Assembly (NCBI RefSeq): GCF_000427335.1
Contig: NZ_ATMR01000057.1
Coordinates: 1 to 64,000, forward strand
From: Winogradskyella psychrotolerans RS-3
GTDB lineage: Bacteria > Bacteroidota > Bacteroidia > Flavobacteriales > Flavobacteriaceae
Direction: 5' to 3'
DNA: 64,000 bases
The notes beneath the pieces were generated by a model. The model made no database searches. It was not told the origin of the DNA and saw only the letters and a program-made list of their open reading frames with translations. Shown one piece after another: positions 9,674-19,284 of the stretch (position 1 is its first letter; every line of letters starts with the position of its first letter). The translations under genes and the position numbers were made by a program.

Positions 9674-12034
9674 ATGGAAAAATTAAAATATATAATACTA
9701 CTACTACTGTTAATTACCACGCAATTTTCATTCGCACAATCCAAAGAAGGAAACAGTGACAATCTACCTGTAAAAGAATATACACTAACCATAGATAAAA
9801 AAACGGTTAACAAAGCGGGTAAAGATGTGATGGGAATGACTGTTAATGGTACCATTCCTGGTCCGGTTTTAGAATTCACAGAAGGAGAATATGCGGTAAT
9901 TTATGTTAAAAATAATATGGATGTTGAAACGTCTATTCATTGGCATGGACTGCTACTGCCTAATTTTTATGATGGAGTTCCTTATTTAACCACACCACCT
10001 ATTGCACCTGGAACAACTTTTAAGTATGAGTTTCCTTTAAAACAGTCCGGAACCTATTGGTATCACTCGCACACGATGTTACAAGAACAAAGTGGTGTTT
10101 ATGGGTCTTTTGTAATTAAGCCTAAAGAGCAAACATTGGAGTATGATAAGGAAATGGTATTACTATTATCGGATTGGACGAATGAAAAACCGATGAATGT
10201 TTTAAAAAATTTAAAGCGAGGTAATGAATGGTATAGTATGAAAAAAGGAACTGCTACACCTTTAAATCAAGTGATAGCCAAAGGTGCACTTGGAGCGCAG
10301 TTAGATTTTTGGAGACAACGAATGGAAGGAGCTGACATTGCAGATGTATATTATCCTGCATTTTTGATTAATGGGGAAGAACGAATAGAATATCTAGAGT
10401 TTAAACCTGGAGAAAAAGTTAGGTTACGAATTATCGATGGTGCTGCATCCTCTTCATTTTGGATGACTTTTGGCGGCGAAATGCCAACTTTAGTGTCTGC
10501 AGATGGACTCGATGTTGTTCCTGTTAAAAAGAACAAAACCTTTATTGGTGTTGCTGAAACTTACGATTTTATAGTAACAATTCCAGATAATGGGAAATTA
10601 GAATTTAAAATTACGGCTCAAGATGGCTCAGGTACAGCATCTGCGTTTTTTGGTAATGGCGACATACTGCCTGCTATGGAAGTTCCTAGACCAGATAAAA
10701 TTGCTATGATGCAACAAATGGCGAAGATGGATATGAAAATGGGAGCTCACGCTTTAAAGTTTCAACCTAATAAAGATGAGCGCCACGAAATAAAGGAGGA
10801 GTACGGTATGCAAATGGATCATTCAAAAATGAACCATGCTGAAATGAACATGGATAAGTATAAAGATTCAATGACGCCTAAAAAGATGGATCATTCAAAA
10901 ATGGATCATAGTAAAATGACTATGGATGAACCTCAAAAAGAAGTTATGGATAGTAATATGCAGCATTCTAAAATGGATATGGAGGATAAGGATATGAAAA
11001 TGGACGCGATGCAAAGTATGGACATGTTTTCGGAGTATAATTATGATTACTTAAAATCACCAGATAAAACAACGTACAAAAAAGACGTTCCAGTTAAAGA
11101 AATTCTATTAAATCTTACAGGTAATATGAACCGCTACATTTGGAGTATGAACGGTGTGCCCTTAAGTGAAGCAGATAATATTAAAATAAAAGGTGGTGAA
11201 GTAACACGGATGACTTTTAATAACCTTACAATGATGCATCATCCTATGCATCTTCATGGTCATTTCTTTAGAGTTATCAATAAAAATGGCGAATACTCAC
11301 CATTAAAGCACACGGTAAACGTTCCACCAATGCAAGAAATTACTATTGAGTTTTATGGAGATGAGTATGGAGATTGGTTCTTTCATTGTCACATATTATA
11401 CCATATGATGAGCGGTATGGCAAGAATTGTCAGTTATGATACACCTCGTGATGAGCGTATGGAGCCATATCCAGTTTCAAACCTAATTCATGAAGCAGAC
11501 CAGTTTTACTCATGGTCAATGTTAGACGCTGCTTCGCATATGACAGAGTTTAGTTTTGTGGCATCAAACCTACGTAACCAATTCAATGTTTCGGCAGAAT
11601 ATGGTTGGAATCAAAACCTTGAAGCCGAAGTAACTTACGAGCGTTACTTGCACGATTATTTAAGAGTGTTTGTTGGTGTTAACATTGAAAATAAAATGGA
11701 AGATTCAATTGACGATATTGAAACTACAGCTATTGCAGGAATCCGTTTTTTAACACCTTATTTATTTAACCTCGATGTCCGTATGGATAGTAAATTAAGA
11801 CCACAAATAAGCTTAAGCAGAGAAATAATGATTTTTCCAAGAACTGCCATTTTTGGAAACTACGAATATCAAGCTGATTTTGGTTGGGTAAACGATCTGC
11901 CTTCAGGAGATAACTTTAACAATGAAGTGACTTGGAGTGTTGGAATAGAATATTTTTTATCAAAAAACTTTTCACTTATGGGAAGTCATGATAACCGTTT
12001 TGGAACTGGAGGAGGCTTATCAGTTCGATTTTAA
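9674..12034 (+). CDS. multicopper oxidase (CopA-like) fused to a CopB-like outer membrane barrel
   Basis: 786 aa with a signal peptide ending FAQ. Residues about 25-590 are three cupredoxin domains with all copper ligands visible: HWHG near 90, HSH near 130, HPMHLHGH near 523 and HCHILYH near 570 (type 1 and trinuclear sites). Residues about 380-455 are a Met/His-rich insert with repeated DHSKM units, typical of Cu(I) capture. After the oxidase, residues about 600-786 switch to alternating strands ending in a terminal aromatic (GGGLSVRF), like the C-terminal half of CopB. It probably oxidises Cu(I) to Cu(II) in the periplasm while tethered to the outer membrane. The fusion is read in one continuous frame. 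Confidence 0.85.
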   Translation: MEKLKYIILLLLLITTQFSFAQSKEGNSDNLPVKEYTLTIDKKTVNKAGKDVMGMTVNGTIPGPVLEFTEGEYAVIYVKNNMDVETSIHWHGLLLPNFYDGVPYLTTPPIAPGTTFKYEFPLKQSGTYWYHSHTMLQEQSGVYGSFVIKPKEQTLEYDKEMVLLLSDWTNEKPMNVLKNLKRGNEWYSMKKGTATPLNQVIAKGALGAQLDFWRQRMEGADIADVYYPAFLINGEERIEYLEFKPGEKVRLRIIDGAASSSFWMTFGGEMPTLVSADGLDVVPVKKNKTFIGVAETYDFIVTIPDNGKLEFKITAQDGSGTASAFFGNGDILPAMEVPRPDKIAMMQQMAKMDMKMGAHALKFQPNKDERHEIKEEYGMQMDHSKMNHAEMNMDKYKDSMTPKKMDHSKMDHSKMTMDEPQKEVMDSNMQHSKMDMEDKDMKMDAMQSMDMFSEYNYDYLKSPDKTTYKKDVPVKEILLNLTGNMNRYIWSMNGVPLSEADNIKIKGGEVTRMTFNNLTMMHHPMHLHGHFFRVINKNGEYSPLKHTVNVPPMQEITIEFYGDEYGDWFFHCHILYHMMSGMARIVSYDTPRDERMEPYPVSNLIHEADQFYSWSMLDAASHMTEFSFVASNLRNQFNVSAEYGWNQNLEAEVTYERYLHDYLRVFVGVNIENKMEDSIDDIETTAIAGIRFLTPYLFNLDVRMDSKLRPQISLSREIMIFPRTAIFGNYEYQADFGWVNDLPSGDNFNNEVTWSVGIEYFLSKNFSLMGSHDNRFGTGGGLSVRF

Positions 12035-12062
12035 TCACATATTAATAAACACATAAAAAACA

Positions 12063-12668
12063 ATGAAAAATTTAAAAGTAACAACAGCAATTTTAGTAAT
12101 AGCTTTTATAGGCTTTACTGCAATGTCTTGCAAAGACGGTAAAAAAGAAGTATCAAATGATGAGATGCACTCTGAAATGAACCATGATAACAGTGATGGA
12201 CATCACGATGGAGAAGAAAATGAAATGGCTATGAGCGACGATCAAAATGGAAGCTCTGAGAATATATTAAAAGATTATTTTAATCTGAAGGACGCGTTGG
12301 TAGCAGATGATGAGTCTAAAGGAAAAGAATTAGGTGCAATCTTAGTAGAAAGTTTGGATAATCTAGATGTTTCAAAATATACGGATGATCAAAAATCAGA
12401 GCTAAATGACATTATTGTAGATGCAACGGAACATGCAGAACATATTTCAGAGAGTCCAATGGAGCACCAACGTGAACATTTTAAAATTTTGAGTAAAGAT
12501 GTCACGGATATGGTTGCAATTACAGGAACAGAAAACACATTATATGAGCAGTTTTGCCCAATGTATGATAAAGGAAGTGCTTGGTTGAGTATGAGTAAAG
12601 ATGTTAAGAATCCTTATTATGGGAGTAAAATGTTGACTTGCGGAAAAGTGCAAAAAGAGATTAACTAA
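12063..12668 (+). CDS. DUF3347-domain lipoprotein
   Basis: 201 aa. The SPII signal ends TAMSC, followed by a His/Asp/Glu/Met-rich linker (HSEMNHDNSDGHHDGEENEM) that could bind copper. The DUF3347 domain spans about 65-201, with the family end pattern YEQFCPM, WLS and NPYYGSKMLTCG. The same domain forms the C-terminus of the adaptor at 17009-18793, so the two proteins likely share a metal-handling step. The next gene starts on the base after its stop. Confidence 0.8.
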   Translation: MKNLKVTTAILVIAFIGFTAMSCKDGKKEVSNDEMHSEMNHDNSDGHHDGEENEMAMSDDQNGSSENILKDYFNLKDALVADDESKGKELGAILVESLDNLDVSKYTDDQKSELNDIIVDATEHAEHISESPMEHQREHFKILSKDVTDMVAITGTENTLYEQFCPMYDKGSAWLSMSKDVKNPYYGSKMLTCGKVQKEIN

Positions 12669-13121
12669 ATGAGAATTGTTAAAATCATAGCATTAGTATT
12701 ATTGGTAGCGTTTGTAGGCATACAGTTTGTGCCTACAGAGCGCAATCAAAATGAAAGTGTTCCTGCTACTGATTTTATGCTAGTTAATGATATTCCTAAA
12801 AACATTGAAAATAAGCTCAAAACATCATGTTATGATTGTCATAGTAACAATACCCAATATCCTTGGTATAACAAAATACAACCTGCAGCTTGGTTTTTAG
12901 AAGATCATATAACAGAAGGGAAATCTGAATTAAATTTTAGTGAATGGGATTTATTATCAAACCGCAGAAAAGCAAGTAAACTTCGGTCAATTATAAAGCA
13001 AATTGAAAGTGGAGAGATGCCTTTAGACTCTTATACATTGATTCATAAAGATGCTGAATTTTCAGAAGAAGATAAAATAACAATCATTCAATGGATGACA
13101 CAATTAAAGACTAATCTTTAA
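12669..13121 (+). CDS. heme-binding domain protein (Haem_bd type)
   Basis: 150 aa with one N-terminal hydrophobic segment (about residues 4-18) as signal or anchor. A single c-type heme motif, CYDCH, lies near residue 56, followed by the family hallmark NNTQYPWYNKIQPAAWFLEDHI. Proteins of this kind occur in Bacteroidota copper and respiration clusters. A periplasmic electron-transfer role with the neighbouring oxidase is possible but inferred. Zero-base spacing to the upstream stop and two bases to the next start suggest translational coupling. Confidence 0.8.
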   Translation: MRIVKIIALVLLVAFVGIQFVPTERNQNESVPATDFMLVNDIPKNIENKLKTSCYDCHSNNTQYPWYNKIQPAAWFLEDHITEGKSELNFSEWDLLSNRRKASKLRSIIKQIESGEMPLDSYTLIHKDAEFSEEDKITIIQWMTQLKTNL

Positions 13122-13123
13122 AA

Positions 13124-13681
13124 ATGAAAGAAATAATCTACATAAAAAACATGGTTTGTAACCGTTGTATCGCTTCGGTTTTAGCAATTTTTAATTCTGA
13201 AAACTATGATGTAGAATCTGTAGAGTTAGGTAAAGTTGTCGTCGTAAAAGGTGTAAATAGTAATGCTGAAAATTTAAAGAGAACACTTTTAAGTACCGGT
13301 TTTGAAATTATAGAAAATGAAACAGATACTTTGATTGAACATATAAAAGTGAAGCTTATTCATAAAATTCAATTAGGCGAGACAGAGGATTTATTTAAAA
13401 TTTTAGCTGAAGAATTTGGAAAAACTGAAACCGCTTTAAGTAAGTTATTTAGTAAACATGAAGGGCTTACACTAGAGAAATATACTATCAATTTAAAAAT
13501 TGAAAAAGTAAAAGAATTAATACAACTCGGACAATTAAATTTTTCTGAAATAGCCTATACCTTAAACTATAAAACAAGTAGCCATTTGGCAAGGCAGTTT
13601 AAAGCGATTACGGGAATGTCGATGTCTGACTATAAAAGCTTGCAAGATTGGGACAGAAAACCATTTGACCAAATTGTATAA
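13124..13681 (+). CDS. AraC-type regulator with N-terminal HMA-like metal domain
   Basis: 185 aa. Residues about 1-70 look like a heavy-metal-associated fold: a first strand IIYIKNM followed by VCNRC, a CxxC motif in the metal-loop position, then alternating strands and helices. Residues about 90-180 are an AraC/XylS HTH, with the second helix-turn-helix and tail pattern SEIAYTLNYKTSSHLARQFKAITGMSMSDYK. It has no usual AraC sugar domain. The simplest reading is a cytosolic Cu/Ag sensor that controls this operon. It lies inside the block, 76 bases before the P-ATPase, which is the best place for its operator. Confidence 0.8.
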   Translation: MKEIIYIKNMVCNRCIASVLAIFNSENYDVESVELGKVVVVKGVNSNAENLKRTLLSTGFEIIENETDTLIEHIKVKLIHKIQLGETEDLFKILAEEFGKTETALSKLFSKHEGLTLEKYTINLKIEKVKELIQLGQLNFSEIAYTLNYKTSSHLARQFKAITGMSMSDYKSLQDWDRKPFDQIV

Positions 13682-13757
13682 ATAAGAATCAGAATTAGAA
13701 AAACGTATGCTTTAAAACGGTAATACATTTGTTATTAAATTATAAAGAACAAATAAA

Positions 13758-16526
13758 ATGAAACACACATACCACATACACGGAATGACTTGCAACGGTT
13801 GTCGCAGTCATGTTGAAGACGTACTTTCAAAAATTGAAGGTGTTTCGCAAGCCTCAGTTAATTTAGAAACCGCAGAAGCTACTATTGAAATGGAATCCCA
13901 TATTCCTATAGAAAAGTTTCAAGACGCATTAAAAAACGATGGTGGACGCTATAGTATTCATAAACTAGGTGAACATCATGATATGAAGGATGAGATTCCC
14001 ACTTCCGTAGGAAAGGGAATGAAACATACCTATCACATACACGGAATGACTTGCAACGGTTGTCGCAGTCATGTTGAAGACATACTTTCAAAAGTTGAAG
14101 GTGTTTCCCAGGCAACCGTCAATTTAGAAACCGCAGAAGCGACTATTGAAATGGAATCCCATATTCCTATAGAAAAGTTTCAAGACGCTTTAAAAAAGGA
14201 TGGTGGACGTTATAGTATTCATAAACTCGGTGAGCATCATCATGTGAAGGATGAGATTACTACTTCCGCGGGAATTAAGAAAGGAAAAGGTACAGGAACC
14301 TTTTATTGTCCGATGCACTGTGAAGGCGATAAAACCTATGATAAAGCAGGAGATTGTCCAGTTTGTGGTATGGATTTGGTGGAAGAACAGAACCTGTCCA
14401 CCTACACTTCAGAGCAATGGACTTGCCCTATGCATCCAGAAGTCGTAAAAGATGAGTCTGGTCCGTGTCCTATATGCGGTATGGATTTAGTCCCTATGCA
14501 ACCCGATATCTCTTCAGAAGAGAAAACCTATAAAAAGCTCGTGAAAAAGTTTTGGATTGCCGTGATATTCACACTGCCAATATTTTTAATAGCCATGAGT
14601 GAAATGATTCCGAACAATCCATTATACGATGTTTTAGAACAAAAAAACTGGAATTGGATTCAATTTGGACTATCCATTCCTGTCGTATTTTATGCAACGT
14701 GGATGTTCTTTGAACGTGCTTACAATAGTATAAAAACATGGAATCTCAATATGTTTACGCTTATTGGAATTGGAGCAGGAGTGGCTTGGTTATTTTCTGT
14801 ATTTGGAATGTTTGTTCCCGACTTTTTTCCAAGTCAATTTAAAACTGAATCTGGTGCTGTTCATGTGTATTTTGAAGCCGCAGCTGTAATTCTTACATTG
14901 GTATTACTCGGACAACTTTTAGAAGCGCGAGCACATAGTAAAACCAATTCCGCAGTAAAAGAGCTCTTAAAATTAGCGCCAAACAAAGCTATAAAAATTG
15001 TAGATGAAGAAGAGATTGAAGTCAGTATTGATAAGATTGAACTCAACGATATTTTAAAAGTAAAACCAGGTGAGAAAATACCAGTTGATGGCTCAATAAC
15101 CGAAGGAGATACAAGTATTGATGAATCTATGATTACAGGAGAACCTATTCCTGTTAACAAATCGGAAGGCGATAAAGTGAGTAGTGGCACCATCAATGGT
15201 AATCAATCGTTTTTAATGAAAGCAGAGAAAGTGGGTAGTGATACTTTATTGTCTCAAATTATTCATATGGTGAATGATGCTAGTCGAAGTCGTGCACCAA
15301 TTCAGAATTTAGCCGATAAAGTTTCAGGATACTTTGTGCCTGTCGTTGTTATTGTCTCATTAATAACCTTTGCTGTTTGGGCCATTTGGGGACCAGAACC
15401 AGCGTATGTTTATGCATTAGTCAATGCGATAGCTGTTTTAATTATTGCTTGTCCTTGTGCACTTGGATTGGCGACACCAATGTCAGTAATGGTTGGTGTG
15501 GGTAAAGGAGCTCAGAATGGAGTTTTGATTAAAAACGCTGAAGCCCTTGAGAAATTAGATAAGGTAGATACGCTTATTATTGACAAAACAGGAACCATAA
15601 CTGAAGGGAAACCTACGGTAGAAACTGTTGGGGCTTTTAATGATGATTTTAGTAATAATGAGATTCTACAATATATTGTGTCGCTTAACTCTCATAGTGA
15701 ACATCCTTTAGCAGAAGCAACTGTTAAATATGGTAAAGCGCAAAAAACAGAAGTTTTAAAATCGGATGGATTTAGTGCCGTTACAGGTAAAGGCGTTGAA
15801 GGCAACGTAAATGGTAAAAACGTAGCCTTAGGAAATCCTGAAATGATGGCACATGCGAATGCAGAAATTTCATCCCAAATGGAGGAAGAAGCTAAAACCT
15901 ACCAAAAACAAGGTAAAACGGTATCTTATTTATCAATAGACAATTCTGTTGTTGGTTACGTTGTTATTGGAGATAAAATCAAAAAGACAAGTGCAAAAGC
16001 GATTAAAGCACTTCAAGATAAAGGGATTGCTGTTGTGATGCTTACAGGTGACAATTATGATACGGCACAAGCGGTGGCTTCAGAATTGAATCTAGCCGAT
16101 TTTAAGGCGAGTATGTTACCTGAAGATAAAATGAAAGAAGTAGAGCAACTACAAAAACAAGGTAAGGTCGTTGCCATGGCAGGTGATGGTATTAACGATG
16201 CGCCAGCTTTAGCAAAAAGTGATGTAGGGATTGCCATGGGTACAGGAACAGATGTTGCCATTGAGAGTGCAATGATCACTTTAGTAAAAGGGGATTTACA
16301 TGGTATTGTAAAAGCCAAAAATTTAAGTCATGCTGTGATGAAAAATATTAAGCAAAACCTATTTTTTGCGCTTATTTATAATACTGTAGGTATTCCGATA
16401 GCGGCAGGTGTTTTGTTTCCGTTTTTCGGAATTTTATTGTCGCCGATGATTGCCGCTTTAGCCATGAGTTTTAGTTCGGTTTCTGTTATTACGAACGCCT
16501 TACGCTTACGAAGAATTAAAATTTAA
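13758..16526 (+). CDS. copA: Cu(I)/Ag(I) P-type ATPase with duplicated HMA domains
   Basis: 922 aa. HMA1 (residues 1-75, CNGC at 12-15) and HMA2 (88-162, CNGC at 99-102) are nearly identical. Two zinc-ribbon-like heavy-metal-binding domains follow (about 180-215 and 222-250), each with CPM and CP(V/I)CGMDL. The P1B ATPase core has the CPC ion motif in TM6 near 564-566, phosphorylation site DKTGT near 609 and GDGINDAPA near 809. It exports monovalent copper or silver across the inner membrane. Four separate N-terminal metal sites are more than the usual one or two. It is 10 bases ahead of the DUF305 gene. Confidence 0.92.
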   Translation: MKHTYHIHGMTCNGCRSHVEDVLSKIEGVSQASVNLETAEATIEMESHIPIEKFQDALKNDGGRYSIHKLGEHHDMKDEIPTSVGKGMKHTYHIHGMTCNGCRSHVEDILSKVEGVSQATVNLETAEATIEMESHIPIEKFQDALKKDGGRYSIHKLGEHHHVKDEITTSAGIKKGKGTGTFYCPMHCEGDKTYDKAGDCPVCGMDLVEEQNLSTYTSEQWTCPMHPEVVKDESGPCPICGMDLVPMQPDISSEEKTYKKLVKKFWIAVIFTLPIFLIAMSEMIPNNPLYDVLEQKNWNWIQFGLSIPVVFYATWMFFERAYNSIKTWNLNMFTLIGIGAGVAWLFSVFGMFVPDFFPSQFKTESGAVHVYFEAAAVILTLVLLGQLLEARAHSKTNSAVKELLKLAPNKAIKIVDEEEIEVSIDKIELNDILKVKPGEKIPVDGSITEGDTSIDESMITGEPIPVNKSEGDKVSSGTINGNQSFLMKAEKVGSDTLLSQIIHMVNDASRSRAPIQNLADKVSGYFVPVVVIVSLITFAVWAIWGPEPAYVYALVNAIAVLIIACPCALGLATPMSVMVGVGKGAQNGVLIKNAEALEKLDKVDTLIIDKTGTITEGKPTVETVGAFNDDFSNNEILQYIVSLNSHSEHPLAEATVKYGKAQKTEVLKSDGFSAVTGKGVEGNVNGKNVALGNPEMMAHANAEISSQMEEEAKTYQKQGKTVSYLSIDNSVVGYVVIGDKIKKTSAKAIKALQDKGIAVVMLTGDNYDTAQAVASELNLADFKASMLPEDKMKEVEQLQKQGKVVAMAGDGINDAPALAKSDVGIAMGTGTDVAIESAMITLVKGDLHGIVKAKNLSHAVMKNIKQNLFFALIYNTVGIPIAAGVLFPFFGILLSPMIAALAMSFSSVSVITNALRLRRIKI

Positions 16527-16536
16527 TTATAAAATT

Positions 16537-17019
16537 ATGGAACATTCAAATCAACATTCAAACAAAGGAAATTACAATACCTTTTTTTTAATGTTAGGGC
16601 TATCATTTGTCGCTATGTACGTTACAATGTACTTAAACACTTATGCCATAGATCACGTGTATTTTAGTATGACACGTTTTTATATGGTCTGCTTAGGTAT
16701 TTCAGCAATGGCAGTGATAATGCTTTTATTTATGCTAAAAATGTATAAAAATAAAAAGAAGAACACAGCAATACTCGTTGGAAGCTTAGTGCTTTTTATT
16801 AGCGCGTTAAGTTTGGTAAGAGCACAGGCACCAATTGTTGGAGATGTACTTTGGTTAAAAGGAATGATACCACATCATTCTATAGCCATATTAACAAGTG
16901 AACGTGCAAATATTCAAGACCCAGAAGTAAAACAACTTGCGGAAGATATTATTAAAGCACAACGTAAAGAAATAGAAGATATGAAAGCCATGATAAAACG
17001 ATTAGAAAATGAAAAATAA
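16537..17019 (+). CDS. DUF305-domain membrane protein
   Basis: 160 aa. There are three predicted TM helices (about 12-33, 43-65 and 75-95), then a cytoplasmic or periplasmic helical domain with the DUF305 core GMIPHHSIAILTSERANIQDPEVK. His-rich DUF305 proteins frequently accompany copper resistance genes, but the biochemical role is not established. Its last 11 bases overlap the start of the CusB adaptor gene, so the two are likely translated together. Confidence 0.8.
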   Translation: MEHSNQHSNKGNYNTFFLMLGLSFVAMYVTMYLNTYAIDHVYFSMTRFYMVCLGISAMAVIMLLFMLKMYKNKKKNTAILVGSLVLFISALSLVRAQAPIVGDVLWLKGMIPHHSIAILTSERANIQDPEVKQLAEDIIKAQRKEIEDMKAMIKRLENEK

Positions 17020-18793
17020 TAAGATAATTATATACGTAGGTATTCTTGCTGTAGGTGTTTTATTAGGATGGTTATTATTTGGAGGTAATACAACTAAAGA
17101 ACCGGTTCATAATCACAATGCTGTAGCAGAAACCAATCAAATGTGGACCTGTTCCATGCATCCTCAAATTATGCAGCCCGAAGCTGGTGATTGTCCTATT
17201 TGTGGCATGGATTTAATTCCTGCGGAAAGTAGTGCTGTTGGTTTAATGGCAGATCAATTTAAGTTGTCAGAAAACGCTCTGGCCTTAGCAAATATCCAAA
17301 CGTTTACGGTTAGTAATGGTAATTTAGATAGAGATGCAGGTTTTGTTTTATCTGGAAAAATTACCGAGAATGAAAATGAAACAGCAACCATGCCGGCTCA
17401 TTTTAATGGTAGAGTAGAGAAGTTGTATGTCAATTCATTAGGAGAAAAGGTCAATAAAGGACAAGCTATTGCTAAGATATATTCACCAGAACTTATAGCA
17501 GCACAACAAGAATTAATTGTAGCCTATAAATTAAAAGCGTCGCAACCGCAGCTTTATAATGCAGTGAGAAATAAGTTTAAGAATTGGATGATTCATGGAA
17601 ACCAGCTAGATGAGGTTGAGCAAACTGGGCAGGTAAAAACAAGTTTTACAATCTACTCGCATGTTTCTGGTGTGGTTACAGAAATTTCGATAAATGAAGG
17701 GTCTCATATTATGGATGGGAAACCCATTTTTAAAGTGTCGAACTTAAATACCGTTTGGGCAAATTTTGATGTGTATGAAAATCAAATTGGTCAATTTAAA
17801 ACAGGTCAAGAGGTCATGGTTTCTACGAAAGCTTATCCAGATAAAGCATTTAATGGGAAAGTCGATTTTATAGATCCTATTTTAGATACTAACACACGAA
17901 CTGTAAAATTAAGAGTCGTGCTCAATAATTCAGATGATGTATTAAAACCGGGAATGTTTGTTGAAGGTAAAGTTAAAAGCAATAGTTCTATCAATAAAGA
18001 AACTGTATTAGTAATACCAGCCCCTGCTGTTTTATGGACAGGAAAACGCTCAGTTGTGTATATAAAAGCAGACCCGAATGAACCAGTTTTTGAAATGCGA
18101 CAAATAACTCTAGGCAATTCTATTGGAGATAATTATGAAGTTTTAGAAGGTTTAAATGATGGAGACGAGATTGTTACAAACGGTACGTTTACTATTGATG
18201 CAGCAGCACAATTGCAAGGCAAAAAATCGATGATGAATAAAACAGGAGGTAAAACGACTACGGGTCACGAGGGGCATCTTGGCATGGAAGCTACTGCTTC
18301 TGTAAATGAAGACAAACCTTTTAATATCAATGAAAGACTATCAGTGGCGAAAGATTTTCAAAAGCAATTAAAAGTAGTTTTTGATGGTTATATAAAATTG
18401 AAAGATGCTTTGGTGAAAGATGATCTAAAGAATGTGGTAGCAGCGTCAAAACAAATATTGGATGATTTATCTAAAGTAGATATGGCATTATTAACAGATA
18501 ACGAGACGCATAAGCATTGGATGGCCATTGAAAAAAAGATAAAAACTGATGCGACTTCACTATCAACGAGCTCTAAAATAGAAGAGCAACGTCGCTATTT
18601 TAAAAGTCTTTCTGCACACTTAGCAAATGCCATTGAAGTATTTGGAATCAATGAAAAAGTGTATCATCAATTTTGCCCAATGGGAGATAATAACAACGGA
18701 GCGTATTGGTTGAGTAGAGAAGAAAACGTCATCAATCCCTATTTTGGAGGAGCTATGCTGACTTGCGGAGAAGTGAAACAAATAATAGATTAA
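17009..18793 (+). CDS. cusB: RND periplasmic adaptor (CusB-like) with HMBD and DUF3347 domains
   Basis: 594 aa. One N-terminal membrane anchor is followed by a heavy-metal-binding domain (about 47-72, CSMHP to CPICGMDLIP). The membrane-fusion protein body comes next (about 90-420): barrel-sandwich, alpha hairpin and beta-barrel, including ANFDVYENQIGQFKTGQEV. The C-terminal DUF3347 domain (about 430-594) ends HQFCPMGDNNNGAYWLS and AMLTCGEVKQ. It links the CusA pump to the CusC channel and should also hand over metal. Unlike textbook cusCBA operons, the adaptor gene lies about 8.6 kb downstream of cusA/cusC. Confidence 0.88.
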   Translation: MKNNKIIIYVGILAVGVLLGWLLFGGNTTKEPVHNHNAVAETNQMWTCSMHPQIMQPEAGDCPICGMDLIPAESSAVGLMADQFKLSENALALANIQTFTVSNGNLDRDAGFVLSGKITENENETATMPAHFNGRVEKLYVNSLGEKVNKGQAIAKIYSPELIAAQQELIVAYKLKASQPQLYNAVRNKFKNWMIHGNQLDEVEQTGQVKTSFTIYSHVSGVVTEISINEGSHIMDGKPIFKVSNLNTVWANFDVYENQIGQFKTGQEVMVSTKAYPDKAFNGKVDFIDPILDTNTRTVKLRVVLNNSDDVLKPGMFVEGKVKSNSSINKETVLVIPAPAVLWTGKRSVVYIKADPNEPVFEMRQITLGNSIGDNYEVLEGLNDGDEIVTNGTFTIDAAAQLQGKKSMMNKTGGKTTTGHEGHLGMEATASVNEDKPFNINERLSVAKDFQKQLKVVFDGYIKLKDALVKDDLKNVVAASKQILDDLSKVDMALLTDNETHKHWMAIEKKIKTDATSLSTSSKIEEQRRYFKSLSAHLANAIEVFGINEKVYHQFCPMGDNNNGAYWLSREENVINPYFGGAMLTCGEVKQIID

Positions 18794-18828
18794 ACAGAAA
18801 TCAATTAATAACAATTAAATTTTTAAAA

Positions 18829-19236
18829 ATGAAGAAAACAATTTTAAGTGTCGCTGTAATTTTTGCTTTAGGTTTCACAAGCTGTAAAAACGAAACCAAA
18901 CAAGACACAGAAACTTCAACGACAGAAGTATCTAACGATATGGCTATGGCAGATATTTCTTTTGGTGTAAGAGGTAACTGTGGCATGTGTAAGTCTACCA
19001 TTGAAAAAGCTGCTAATGGAGTAGAAGGTGTTTCAAATGCTATTTGGGATGTAGATAAAAAGAAAATGGAGGTGTCTTTTGATGACACAAAAACGGATGC
19101 TATGGCAATTCATAACGCCATTGCAGCTTCGGGTTATGATACGGAAAAAGTGGCTGGTGATTTAGAAGCGTATGAGGGTTTACCTGGTTGTTGTAAATAC
19201 GATCATGATATGGGAATGAATCAGTCTGTTGATTAA
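18829..19236 (+). CDS. HMA-domain lipoprotein (metal chaperone)
   Basis: 135 aa from the ATG at 18829, where an SPII signal ending GFTSC begins; the open frame starts earlier at 18763 inside the cusB 3-prime end. The HMA domain (about 45-110) carries GNCGMCKSTIE, a CxxC metal loop preceded by another Cys, then FDDTKTDAMAIHNAIAASGYD. The tail has PGCCKYDHDMGM with extra Cys, His and Met ligands. It likely shuttles copper or silver in the periplasm to CusB or the oxidase. It is the last gene before the terminator at 19285. Confidence 0.85.
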   Translation: MKKTILSVAVIFALGFTSCKNETKQDTETSTTEVSNDMAMADISFGVRGNCGMCKSTIEKAANGVEGVSNAIWDVDKKKMEVSFDDTKTDAMAIHNAIAASGYDTEKVAGDLEAYEGLPGCCKYDHDMGMNQSVD

Positions 19237-19284
19237 ACAGCTTAAATAAAACGCTAGAATCATTAATACGAGATTCTAAAGATT

